Shown here in pieces: positions 38,485 through 47,460 of a stretch of 64,000 bases of DNA (positions within the stretch are counted from its first letter, which is position 1; every line of letters begins with the position of its first letter). Source of the stretch: JBDRNO01 sp043811005 (lineage in GTDB: Bacteria; Bacteroidota; Bacteroidia; NORP154); the NCBI GenBank assembly GCA_043811005.1, contig JBDRNO010000260.1, positions 1-64,000 of the forward strand. The letters run 5' to 3'. A model generated the notes under the pieces. That model was given only the letters and a program-made list of their open reading frames with translations, did no database searches and was not told the DNA's origin. A program made the translations under genes and the position numbers.

Positions 38485-40356
38485 ATGTCAAGTTCACGTT
38501 ATATTAGCTTAAAAGACTGTCTTGATGATCTTGAAAAGCATGGTCATTTGGTGCGGATCATAGAGGAAGTGGATCCCAATCTTGAAATGGCTGCCATCCA
38601 TCTTCGTGTATTCGAAGCAGGGGGCCCGTCAATCTTTTTTGAAAAGGTAAAAGGAAGCACGTTTCCAGCTGCTTCAAACCTTTTCGGCACACCGGACAGA
38701 AGCAGGTTCATGTTTCGTGATACGCTTGAAAAAGTAAAACAACTTATTACCCTGAAACATGACCCGCTCAAAATCCTGAAGAATCCATTTAAATATGCCC
38801 TTGCTTTTAAAACATTACCTAAAAGAAGCAAATGGAGAAATCCCATCCTTTTTGGAGAAACCCAAATTGACCAATTACCCCAGATCAAATGCTGGCCAAA
38901 TGATGGAGGAGCGTACATCCTGCTACCCCAGGTTTATACCGAAGATATTGACAAGCCGGGAGTGATGAACTCAAACCTGGGAATGTACAGGACCCAGATG
39001 AACGGTAATGATTACACGCCCAACAAAGAGGTTGGTTTGCACTACCAGATACATCGTGGTATAGGAATTCACCAGGCAAAAGCCAATGCAAATGGTAAAC
39101 CATTAAAAGCAAGTATCTTCGTTGGAGGACCACCTGCTCATACCTTAGCCGCTGCCATGCCCTTGCCCGAAGGATTAACCGAGCTTACTTTTGCCGGGGC
39201 TTTAGGAGGAAGGAGGTTCAGGTATTCATATGAAAATGGATATCTTATTTCATCAGATGCCGATTTTGTTATAACAGGCGAAATATATCACCGTGAAAAT
39301 AAACCCGAAGGGCCTTTTGGCGATCACCTGGGATATTACTCTCTAAAGCACGATTTCCCTGTAATGAGGGTACAGAAGGTGTATCACCGCAAAAATGCAA
39401 TATGGCCTTTTACCGTTGTTGGAAGACCTCCACAGGAAGATACCAGCTTTGGTGCATTGATACATGAAATAGTCAGCCAGGTTATTCCCAAAGAAATCCC
39501 AGGATTACATGAAATACACAATGTTGACGCTGCCGGTGTTCACCCGCTTTTGCTCGCTATTGGCAGCGAACGCTACACTCCATATTACAAAGAAAGAAAA
39601 CCGCAGGAATTATTGACCATTGCCAACCGCATTTTAGGATACGGACAACTATCTCTGGCAAAATACCTCATTATCGTTGCCAAAGAAGACAACCCGCAAC
39701 TGGATATTTATAATATTGAAAATTTCTTTACACATGTATTGGAAAGAGTAGACTGGACAAGAGATCTGCACTTTCATACCCAAACTACAATTGATACATT
39801 GGATTACAGTGGCACCGGTTTGAACACCGGCTCAAAAGTGGTAATTGCTGCTGCTGGTGAAAAGATAAGGGAATTAAGTAAAGAAATTCCATCTGATTTT
39901 TCACTGCCCAATTGTTTTAATGATCCTAAAGTTGTCTTACCCGGCATACTGGCAATATCAGGACCAAAATACGCGGATGTAGAAACAACGAAAAAAGACA
40001 TTAATATACTCACCACTCACAACTCATTTATCCACCGAAGCTTCAGCGAAGGTGGACAACTCTCCAATCACCAGCTAAAAAATTTCCCCCTTATTTTACT
40101 AACTGACAACAGTGATTTCACATCCAAAACCCTCAACAACTTCCTCTGGACCACCTTTACAAAAAGCAATCCCTCTCACGATATACATGGCATTGAAAGC
40201 TTTATTGATAACAAGCACTGGGGCTGCAGAGGTTCTTTAATAATTGATGCACGTATAAAATCCCATCATGCACCGGAATTGGTCAAAGACCCGGAAATTG
40301 AGAAGCGGGTTGATGCATTAGGGGCAAAAGGGAAGTCTTTGTACGGGATTATTTAA
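38485..40356 (+). CDS. UbiD-family prenylated-FMN decarboxylase
   Basis: 623 residues, the long UbiD form seen in many Bacteroidota. Typical segments include RFMFRDTLEKVKQLI, the NLGMYRTQMNGNDYTPNKEV stretch (metal and prFMN site), HYQIHRGIGIHQAKA, EGPFGDHLGYYSLKHDFPV with catalytic Glu/Arg neighbours, and FTVVGRPPQEDTSFG. The enzymes decarboxylate aromatic or alpha,beta-unsaturated acids using prenylated FMN from UbiX. The substrate is not readable; a role in menaquinone synthesis is often proposed for this form. Confidence 0.85.
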   Translation: MSSSRYISLKDCLDDLEKHGHLVRIIEEVDPNLEMAAIHLRVFEAGGPSIFFEKVKGSTFPAASNLFGTPDRSRFMFRDTLEKVKQLITLKHDPLKILKNPFKYALAFKTLPKRSKWRNPILFGETQIDQLPQIKCWPNDGGAYILLPQVYTEDIDKPGVMNSNLGMYRTQMNGNDYTPNKEVGLHYQIHRGIGIHQAKANANGKPLKASIFVGGPPAHTLAAAMPLPEGLTELTFAGALGGRRFRYSYENGYLISSDADFVITGEIYHRENKPEGPFGDHLGYYSLKHDFPVMRVQKVYHRKNAIWPFTVVGRPPQEDTSFGALIHEIVSQVIPKEIPGLHEIHNVDAAGVHPLLLAIGSERYTPYYKERKPQELLTIANRILGYGQLSLAKYLIIVAKEDNPQLDIYNIENFFTHVLERVDWTRDLHFHTQTTIDTLDYSGTGLNTGSKVVIAAAGEKIRELSKEIPSDFSLPNCFNDPKVVLPGILAISGPKYADVETTKKDINILTTHNSFIHRSFSEGGQLSNHQLKNFPLILLTDNSDFTSKTLNNFLWTTFTKSNPSHDIHGIESFIDNKHWGCRGSLIIDARIKSHHAPELVKDPEIEKRVDALGAKGKSLYGII

Positions 40357-40437
40357 ATTTATAATACAAATAAATTATAAAATGATTAAAAAATGAACGG
40401 ATAGATGTTTTCGGGAAGAGCCAAAATGCTTCATGCT

Positions 40438-40655
40438 GATATAAAATACTATATTTCAAATAACTGTAAAGCCACTATGAATATAAGAGATGACAGAGGA
40501 TTTATCATAAAACATTCTTCATGGATATGCCTCATGGTCCCGACACGTATACTCTTAGGGTCAAAGAAGACATAAGCAAGTGGCTAAAAGGAAAATATTA
40601 CTTACGGTTATATGCCGATGAGAACCTGAAGTTTGAGAAAGTTATGGAAATATAA
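40438..40655 (+). pseudogene. Remnant of a T9SS-type C-terminal domain
   Basis: The gap 40357-40659 holds decayed coding sequence. Frame A (from 40438) reads IKYYISNNCKATMNIRDDRG, like the start of a FlgD/Por-type sorting domain; after a shift near 40530 another frame reads YTLRVKEDISKWLKGKYYLR to EKVMEI and a stop at 40653-40655. No upstream domain or start survives. Confidence 0.4.
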
Positions 40656-40659
40656 ATAA

Positions 40660-43140
40660 TCAACGCAAAACCACTATCTTCTTTTGAAACAGAACGCCAC
40701 GGCTATCCCCGATAGATACTATATATATCCCTTCCTCCCATCCCTTTGTTTTTATCTCGAATTCCCTGGAGTGTAATTTGTTATTTTGCAAAAACTTTTC
40801 GCAAACAATCCTACCGTTAACATCAACTACCTTTAAAACTGATCCGTTCACAAATCCGGCAATACTCGTTGTTTTAACAACAAAGCTGTCTGATGCCGGG
40901 TTGGGGTATACTGCATAGACCGGGGCAGACCGCCAGCTGGCGGGCGCTTCGGTCTCAGGAATGGCTGAATAGATCGTATCCCCTTTCATCGCAAACACAT
41001 ATTCTCCAAGAACTAATGAATCAATAATAATTACTCCAAATTTATCATAAGAATTTCCTGAAATTTTTGTATAATATTCATATTCATGCCAATTTTCAGA
41101 GGTATTCATCCTGTATAGCAATACCATGCTGTCTTCTGTTAAGGAATCGGCAATTAACAGGTGATCAAAGTATGAGCTTCCACTTTCCCTGCCATCGTAG
41201 ACTATTTCTGCACTTGCAGAAAAATTATTTGGCAGAATGCCATCTATTTTCCAGTACCTGTTTGGTGAGAGTTTGTAAATTGTATTAGTTACTATTGGGT
41301 CAGGTGCTGTCCAGTTATGTTCAACCCGGATAAAAGCCGAATCTGTAATTGCATTTACAGTAATTTTAAATCGTGCATGACTAAAATTGTCAATCCAGGT
41401 AGTATCGATCACCTTTGCTTCACTTGATATTGCATCACTGATTTTACTATTCATATTAAGTGCTGTGAAAACAGGGCTGAATGGTAATGTAAATGTAAAA
41501 GAGGAAGTTGCACCAGACATAATAATTGTTTCCGTTTGCTCGTTCCAGCTAGTATCCATAAAAGTGATCTCAAGAGGTACATTATTGTAATATGAAGGCG
41601 CTCCTGTTAATTTTTGTTTAACATAAACTGTTACATCATAATAAATGCCATTTGGCGTTATTTGAGTTGAGTTAATTGAAAAATGAGGAAAGCCGGGGTT
41701 GAACACCCAGTTATTAAAAAAATCAGTAAGATCAATGCCAGTGATAGAGGAAAGCTGGTTTCTCAGATCATAGCTGTTTATATGAGTGAATTGGTTATTT
41801 GCCAAAAAAGTGGTTAACCCACTAAAGAACAGTGAATCTCCCAAATACCCTCTTAAGGTATGAACTACATCACCCCCTTTATCATATACATGGTCGCCAT
41901 AAGTATATTCATGCGGAATGCCGGAAATAGCCCTGTAGCCATTCTCGGTGATGTGGGCAAGGTGCAGAACCTTTTCGTGGTTTCTTCTTACTTCTTGCAG
42001 ATATGTATCCTTATCATACACATCTTCCCAGAATAAAAACTCCGAATAAACGGCAAATCCTTCGTTCAGCCACATGTCTTCGGCTGTTTCACAGGTTACC
42101 ATATCTCCCCACCAGTGATGAGAAAGCTCGTGCGCCATGATATCCTCAGCCCACAAGCTTCCATCAGCAAAGCTTCGATGATAGGCAATATTAGTAGCAT
42201 GCTCCATAGCCCCGCCAACAACAGGAACAAGGTTATACCCAATTCTGTCAAATTGATGCGGACCATAATATGTTTCGTATACACCTATTGCATCGGTCAG
42301 ATGCAAAAAGGAATTTTTGAGTTTTGTGGTATCAGAAGGTAAAGCATTTAACATTATTGGAATGGGTCCGTTAATACCATTATATGATATATTTACAGTG
42401 GCATAGCCGGCAACAGCCACAGAAGCAAGATAAGATGGAATTGTCTGATCCATTTTCCAATGCCATATAATAGTGCTATTGGGATTATGGACTGTATCTT
42501 GTAATAAGCCATTACAAAAAGCGTTTTTGGAATCTTCAGTAGTAATGAAAAATTCGTGGGTAGACCGTTCTACAAAATTGTCAAAGCAAGGAAACCACGC
42601 CCTGCCGAAATTATGAGGATTCACTTCAAATCCAACACCAATATTATAGGCATATCCCCCGCTGAAATAAAATCCTCCTCCGTAAGTAGATGTGTCTATT
42701 TGAGGTGTTCCCTCATAATAAACTTTAACACTTGCTGTATCTCCAATATTCATAATGCCTGGAAGCATTGTAACAATCAAAGTATCATCATAGGAAAAAC
42801 TTGCTGATTGATTATCCACCTTTATAGAATCAATATTTAATTTTAGCAAATCCAAACTGATAGAATTAATATTATTCATTTTAGGGACAAAGGTAATTTC
42901 ACAATTGCCCTTTATCACTTCATTGGTAAAGTCGGTGATGTCTAAATTGATAGTGTAGTTGAGTATGTCAATGGTATCGCTGCGACTGTTAGCTTCTTGG
43001 GTATCATAAGCGTGACACGGCTTAGAGCCGTGCCACGCTTTGTGTCTGCAACTGTAATAATTCTCCTGCCTGGCAAAAGCGAAGACAAAAGAAAAAATTA
43101 GTGTAAGGATGGTAAATGTATATAAGAATCGTAAATGCAT
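40660..43140 (-). CDS. Secreted M1-family metallopeptidase with T9SS sorting domain
   Basis: 826 residues. A signal peptide (1-23, ending VFAFA) precedes an N-terminal beta domain, the M1 catalytic domain with HELSHHWWGD near 335-345 and the third ligand in WLNEGFAVYSEFLFWE, then beta-sandwich modules and a type A sorting domain from VYPNPASDSFVVKT (about 738) to FQKKIVVLR. It should be an aminopeptidase exported through Sec and the T9SS. Two dispersed palindromes are read in frame: one just after the signal peptide (residues about 34-44) and a CCGCCAGCTGGCGG copy before the sorting domain (PASWRS). Both sit in linkers. Confidence 0.9.
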   Translation of the reverse strand: MHLRFLYTFTILTLIFSFVFAFARQENYYSCRHKAWHGSKPCHAYDTQEANSRSDTIDILNYTINLDITDFTNEVIKGNCEITFVPKMNNINSISLDLLKLNIDSIKVDNQSASFSYDDTLIVTMLPGIMNIGDTASVKVYYEGTPQIDTSTYGGGFYFSGGYAYNIGVGFEVNPHNFGRAWFPCFDNFVERSTHEFFITTEDSKNAFCNGLLQDTVHNPNSTIIWHWKMDQTIPSYLASVAVAGYATVNISYNGINGPIPIMLNALPSDTTKLKNSFLHLTDAIGVYETYYGPHQFDRIGYNLVPVVGGAMEHATNIAYHRSFADGSLWAEDIMAHELSHHWWGDMVTCETAEDMWLNEGFAVYSEFLFWEDVYDKDTYLQEVRRNHEKVLHLAHITENGYRAISGIPHEYTYGDHVYDKGGDVVHTLRGYLGDSLFFSGLTTFLANNQFTHINSYDLRNQLSSITGIDLTDFFNNWVFNPGFPHFSINSTQITPNGIYYDVTVYVKQKLTGAPSYYNNVPLEITFMDTSWNEQTETIIMSGATSSFTFTLPFSPVFTALNMNSKISDAISSEAKVIDTTWIDNFSHARFKITVNAITDSAFIRVEHNWTAPDPIVTNTIYKLSPNRYWKIDGILPNNFSASAEIVYDGRESGSSYFDHLLIADSLTEDSMVLLYRMNTSENWHEYEYYTKISGNSYDKFGVIIIDSLVLGEYVFAMKGDTIYSAIPETEAPASWRSAPVYAVYPNPASDSFVVKTTSIAGFVNGSVLKVVDVNGRIVCEKFLQNNKLHSREFEIKTKGWEEGIYIVSIGDSRGVLFQKKIVVLR
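40930..40943. repeat. CCGCCAGCTGGCGG palindrome inside the M1 peptidase gene
   Basis: Perfect 14-bp palindrome coding PASWR immediately ahead of the VYPNP sorting domain. Confidence 0.8.
43008..43040. repeat. AGCGTG-CACGG palindrome, copy A (in the M1 gene)
   Basis: Arms AAGCGTGACACGG and CCGTGCCACGCTT around a 7-nt centre. It is read in frame as part of CRHKAWHGSKPCHAYDTQ just after the signal peptide. Copies B (43904) and C (44660) follow within 2 kb. Confidence 0.8.
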
Positions 43141-43200
43141 CGTTTTTTCAATATGTTTTATACAAAAATATCATATTTTTATAAACTTTACTATTAAAAT

Positions 43201-43215
43201 ATTGTACCGGAATTT
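43201..43215 (-). promoter_or_regulatory. Leader motif copy, divergent spacer
   Basis: AAATTCCGGTACAAT on the minus strand, one mismatch, 60 nt before the M1 peptidase start and 53 nt from the divergent gene. Confidence 0.45.
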
Positions 43216-43268
43216 CTAAAAAGGCAATATTTTGCCAAAATTGGTTAAGACTTGCCTTTTAAGGTCTA

Positions 43269-43901
43269 ATGAAAAAAAATCTTCAATACTTAATCTTTTC
43301 TCTATTCCTTCTGCCTTATACATTCCATGTTTCTGGTCAAGACACCAGGTTTCAAAAGTTCAAAACATTGAGTTGTTCCGAAAAAAGGTGGGTGATGACA
43401 CATCCTTTTGTTGCGGGCAAGACATTGAAAATATCTGAAAATGCAAGGCGAATAGCCAAAGAAATGTTAAAAGACACCCTGATGGATAACTATGAAAATG
43501 GAGGCAAGGCAGATGCATTCAGGCACGCATTCTGGATGGCTTCACTAGCATCCAAAATACGGTGGCGAAAAGCATACAAGTTAGGCAAAGCACACGAAAG
43601 GGGAAACAAAAAGGATTTTAATAAAAACAGGTATGAAGAGGGGATACTACCGGATGCTGTCAGTTGTGAGATGGATTTATGGAACAATAAGATAGGGTTG
43701 GTAATAGGGAGAAATAACAAATCGGTTTCTGAAGATGAATTAACACAATTGATAAAACAAGCCGTTCTTGACGGTAGATGCAAGATCATCAAAATGGACA
43801 AAAACGGAAATTTTTTAGATGAATCCGGGAAAATAATCCCTGCTGAAGAATGGCAGGGGAAATGGGAGAACAGGAGGTGTTTGGTGGAATCTGATTATTG
43901 A
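43269..43901 (+). CDS. Small secreted protein with GGKADAFRHAFWMA motif
   Basis: 210 residues with a signal peptide (about 1-23, ending VSGQ). The mature part has NGGKADAFRHAFWMASLASK, KLGKAHERGN and EMDLWNNKIGLVIGR: conserved His/Asp residues of a widespread uncharacterised family often annotated DUF6973-like. Function unknown; the spaced His, Glu and Asp could bind metal. It is divergent from the M1 peptidase. A palindrome of the AGCGTG family begins 3 nt after its stop. Confidence 0.7.
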   Translation: MKKNLQYLIFSLFLLPYTFHVSGQDTRFQKFKTLSCSEKRWVMTHPFVAGKTLKISENARRIAKEMLKDTLMDNYENGGKADAFRHAFWMASLASKIRWRKAYKLGKAHERGNKKDFNKNRYEEGILPDAVSCEMDLWNNKIGLVIGRNNKSVSEDELTQLIKQAVLDGRCKIIKMDKNGNFLDESGKIIPAEEWQGKWENRRCLVESDY

Positions 43902-43903
43902 TC

Positions 43904-43933
43904 AGCGTAGCACGGTTTAAAACCGTATCACGC
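43904..43933. repeat. AGCGTG-CACGG palindrome, copy B
   Basis: AGCGTAGCACGG, TTTAAA core, then CCGTATCACGC. Intergenic, directly after a stop codon; no T-tract follows. Confidence 0.75.
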
Positions 43934-44045
43934 ATACAAAATTCATTTATGAATTTTAATGCAATTTGCATATTTTTCTTAATAAATTTATCTATTATGA
44001 GTTTATGTTTTATTATACAATAAATTTGCTCCTTAATATAAAATA

Positions 44046-45944
44046 ATGGAATTAATCTTTAAAAAATCTTGTTTAATATTATTTTTGCTATTTGTATTTT
44101 TTTATGAACAAATTAGCGCTCAGCAATCTTTTTCATTAAAGATAACACCTTCCATTGCTGACGAACATTGCGATATCCTCAAAAGCATCCCCTATAATAA
44201 TAAATTCCCAAACGAGCAGGCACGGAACAAAGAGCTTCGAAATTTCCTGTACAAACTATACGATAATGGCTATATAGCCGCCTACTTCGATAGTTTGACA
44301 GAGGATTCTGTTATTGATCCTTTTTTGAATGCTGAGTCACGCCTGCGTGCCGAAACATTAGACAGCCTGTACTTTAGCGTGCAGTCACGTGACTCCGCCT
44401 TCAAAGTATCGTCAATGCTTATAGCATACATCAATCCTGGTGGCATTTATAAATGGGCAACCATCAAGCCCGGTAATGTTGATGAAGGCATATTGAGCAA
44501 GGTGGGATTCCGCGAAAAACTATATAGCAACAAACCGATCAATTATAAGGAGGTGCGAAAACTCCACGAAAAGCTGCTGACATATTGCGAGAACAACGGC
44601 TATCCTTTTGCCTGGGTTAAGCTTGATAGTGTTAAGTTTTCAGATACTTTATTAGAAGAAAGCGTGACACTGTTTAAAACCGTGCCACGCTTGAACTTAA
44701 TTGAAGCACAATTAAACCTCGCAAAAAATATTGAGGTTCATATTGACAGCATCATCATAAAAGGTGATGCGAAAATAACACCTGTTTATATCTACAACCA
44801 CCTCGGCATAAAACCCGGCGACCTGTATGATGAATCCTTGGTAAGCAAGATAGGACCGAAATTAGAAGAGTTACCTTTTGTAAAACAAACCAAACCGTTT
44901 AAAGTTGTATTTACTGAAAAAGATACAAAAATAATCCTCCTTCTCACCGACAAGAAAGCGAGTATATTTAACGGAATACTTGGTGTTTTGCCCAACAGCG
45001 AAACCACTGGAAAGCTGCTGATCACCGGGGAAGCCCGTTTAAAGCTATTAAGCTCTTTAGGGCGTGGCGAGCTTATTGATATTGACTGGAGAAGCCTTCA
45101 GCCAAAAACTCAAGACCTAAAAGCCAGGTTTGTATATCCTTTTATACTATCATCACCTTTTGGTGTTGATCTTAAACTAAAGCTGTATAAAAAAGACACT
45201 CTATATTTGGATTTACATAAGTATCTCGGCATTCAATACCTGCTGAGCGGCACCAATTACCTCCAAGTATTCATCAATAACAAAACCACCAGTTTATTAG
45301 CTAAGAATACAACTGTTTTGCCTTATGCAAACGTAAATACTATTATATACGGACTCGGATATAAAAATGAACGGTTAGACTACCGCCTTAATCCTACAAA
45401 GGGATATCAACTCAACATAAATGCCGGTGCGGGAAACAAGACAATTCAAGAGACCAAGGATATAAATCCTGACAGTGTAGTACTTAAATCAACCGAATAC
45501 GATCTTGACATTGATTTTGATTTATTCATGCCAATAAAAAACAGGGGGGTAGCGAATTTTGGAATAAAAGCAGCTTATTTATCGAGTAAGTCCATCTTTG
45601 AAAATGAGCTGTTCCGCATGGGAGGAATAAGCACATTGAGGGGTTTTGATGAAGAATCCATGCTTGCTTCTGCCTATGCAGTATTTACTTTGGAGTATCG
45701 ATATTTATTAGAGCAGAACTCTTATCTGTACTTGTTTTTTGACGGAGCGTATTATGAAAATGAATACAGAAGGATCAATAATCTTGGGAATTGGCTTGAT
45801 AGACCGTTTGGCTTTGGTGCAGGCATCAGTTTTGAGACAAAGGCGGGAATATTTTCAATAAATTATGCTCTTGGAAAACAATTAGAAAACCCGATAATGC
45901 TAAAATCGGCTAAAATTCATTTTGGAATTGTTAACCACTTTTAA
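44046..45944 (+). CDS. BamA/TamA-like outer membrane protein
   Basis: 632 residues, signal peptide ending EQISAQQ (about 25). Two POTRA-like regions follow (GGIYKWATIKPGNVDEGIL near 139-157; VHIDSIIIKGDAKITPVYIY near 235-254), then a 16-strand barrel with the GGISTLRGFDEESMLAS signature (LRGF) near 525-541 and a C-terminal Phe (KIHFGIVNHF). It is an Omp85 protein; the 632-residue size and weak POTRA set suggest a TamA-like or lineage-specific assembly factor rather than BamA. An AGCGTG palindrome is read in frame at about 205-216 (ESVTLFKTVPRL). Confidence 0.8.
   Translation: MELIFKKSCLILFLLFVFFYEQISAQQSFSLKITPSIADEHCDILKSIPYNNKFPNEQARNKELRNFLYKLYDNGYIAAYFDSLTEDSVIDPFLNAESRLRAETLDSLYFSVQSRDSAFKVSSMLIAYINPGGIYKWATIKPGNVDEGILSKVGFREKLYSNKPINYKEVRKLHEKLLTYCENNGYPFAWVKLDSVKFSDTLLEESVTLFKTVPRLNLIEAQLNLAKNIEVHIDSIIIKGDAKITPVYIYNHLGIKPGDLYDESLVSKIGPKLEELPFVKQTKPFKVVFTEKDTKIILLLTDKKASIFNGILGVLPNSETTGKLLITGEARLKLLSSLGRGELIDIDWRSLQPKTQDLKARFVYPFILSSPFGVDLKLKLYKKDTLYLDLHKYLGIQYLLSGTNYLQVFINNKTTSLLAKNTTVLPYANVNTIIYGLGYKNERLDYRLNPTKGYQLNINAGAGNKTIQETKDINPDSVVLKSTEYDLDIDFDLFMPIKNRGVANFGIKAAYLSSKSIFENELFRMGGISTLRGFDEESMLASAYAVFTLEYRYLLEQNSYLYLFFDGAYYENEYRRINNLGNWLDRPFGFGAGISFETKAGIFSINYALGKQLENPIMLKSAKIHFGIVNHF
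44660..44692. repeat. AGCGTG-CACGG palindrome, copy C (in the Omp85 gene)
   Basis: AAGCGTGACACTG, TTTAAAA core, CCGTGCCACGCTT. Read in frame between POTRA-like regions. Confidence 0.8.
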
Positions 45945-45999
45945 TCTCTGATTTCTATCTGCAATTACTGATATTTTTATAACTATCTTTGAAAATTCA

Positions 46000-46072
46000 G
46001 ATTACCATTTTGAGGAGAGTGATTACCGTTATTCTCCGGAAAACATTCAAAGTGCGGTAAAATTTACCTGAA
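46000..46072. other. Possible IS21-type terminal repeats (relic)
   Basis: GATTACC at 46000 and again at 46021, followed by GTTATTCTCCGGAAAAC and an AGTGCGGTAAAATTTACC stretch. The spacing and words recall multiple terminal repeats of IS21-like elements, but no istA or istB gene is nearby. Weak. Confidence 0.2.
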
Positions 46073-46107
46073 AAAATTTGAAAAACTCAGTCTGAAAAAT
46101 TAACAAT

Positions 46108-47460
46108 ATGGAAACAGCCTTAATAATTCTCATTGGATTAGCGATTGGAACAACTTTCGCCTGGTTCATAGCTAAATACAAATACGAAGGACAAAAAGGA
46201 ATAACAAAAGAAGAACTCGACTCGAAATATATTTCAAAAGAATTCTACAATGAGACAAAAGCTAAATTAGAACAAAAAGAGGAAGAACTACATGAATTAA
46301 ATCGCACATTGGCAAAAACAGAACAAATTAATGTCAATCTAATAGAAAAGCTTGAAGACCAAAAGAAAGAAATAGAAAAAATCCAGGAAACTTTTAAAAC
46401 CGAATTTGAAAACCTCGCCACTAAAATATTAAAACAAAATACAGTCGAATTTGCTGAAACTAACCAAAAAAGACTTGCAGAGATACTTAATCCTTTAAAA
46501 GAAAAGATTACTACGTTTGAAAAGAAAGTTGAAGAAACCTATGTAAAAGGAACAAGGGAACGATCAGCATTAGCAAAGCAAATAGAAAGTTTGGCTGAGT
46601 TGAATAAACAGATGAGCGAAGATGCAAGCAATCTTACAAAAGCATTAAAAGGTGATTCCCAGACCCTTGGTAGTTGGGGAGAGATAAGGCTGGAGTTAAT
46701 TTTAGAAAAAGCCGGCTTGGTAAAAGACATACACTATATCACGCAGGAAACTTACAGAGATGATGAAGGAGTTTTAAAAAAACCTGATTTTATAATCAAC
46801 TTGCCTGATAATAAGCATTTAATTATTGATTCAAAAGTATCTTTAAACGCTTATGAAGCATATTATAATTGCGATGATGAAAAAGATAAGAAGATTTATC
46901 TGAAAAAACATTTGGAAAGCATTAGAGAACACATAAAAGATCTGAGCTCAAAGAAGTACCAGAACCTTTACCAAATTAATTCGCCAGATTACGTTTTGAT
47001 GTATATTCCAATAGATTCCGCTTTCATATTAGCATTACAAAATGATGAAAACCTTTACGATGATGCACTTAAAAAAAACATCGCATTGGTCACTTCTTTT
47101 ACTCTTCTTCCAACGTTAAGTGCTGTATCATCCATTTGGAAACAGGAAGATCAAAAGAAAAATGTGTTGGAGATTGCAAGACAAAGCGGTGCGTTGTATG
47201 ATAAGTTTAAAAACTTCATTGATGATTTAATAGATATAGGCAAAAGGATGAATTCCGCTAAAACTGCTTACGATATGGCAATGACTAAATTGTCGACTGG
47301 GAGCGGTAACTTGATAAGTAAAGTGGAAAACATTAAGAAACTAGGGGCAAAAACCACCAAATCTTTATCCCAAACAATTTTAGATAGAGCTTTCGATGTT
47401 GAAGAAGTAGACAAGACAAATTTAATCATTGAAAAAAAACAGAAAGAACAAAATGAATGA
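46108..47460 (+). CDS. rmuC: DNA recombination protein RmuC
   Basis: 450 residues. An N-terminal membrane anchor (3-20) and a long coiled coil (about 40-190) precede the RmuC nuclease-like core: SQTLGSWGEIRLELILEKAG, KPDFIINLPDNKHLIIDSKV and MYIPIDSAFILALQ. In E. coli RmuC restrains recombination between inverted repeats, which is of interest in a genome full of inverted arrays. It overlaps the next gene by 4 nt (ATGA). Confidence 0.93.
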   Translation: METALIILIGLAIGTTFAWFIAKYKYEGQKGITKEELDSKYISKEFYNETKAKLEQKEEELHELNRTLAKTEQINVNLIEKLEDQKKEIEKIQETFKTEFENLATKILKQNTVEFAETNQKRLAEILNPLKEKITTFEKKVEETYVKGTRERSALAKQIESLAELNKQMSEDASNLTKALKGDSQTLGSWGEIRLELILEKAGLVKDIHYITQETYRDDEGVLKKPDFIINLPDNKHLIIDSKVSLNAYEAYYNCDDEKDKKIYLKKHLESIREHIKDLSSKKYQNLYQINSPDYVLMYIPIDSAFILALQNDENLYDDALKKNIALVTSFTLLPTLSAVSSIWKQEDQKKNVLEIARQSGALYDKFKNFIDDLIDIGKRMNSAKTAYDMAMTKLSTGSGNLISKVENIKKLGAKTTKSLSQTILDRAFDVEEVDKTNLIIEKKQKEQNE

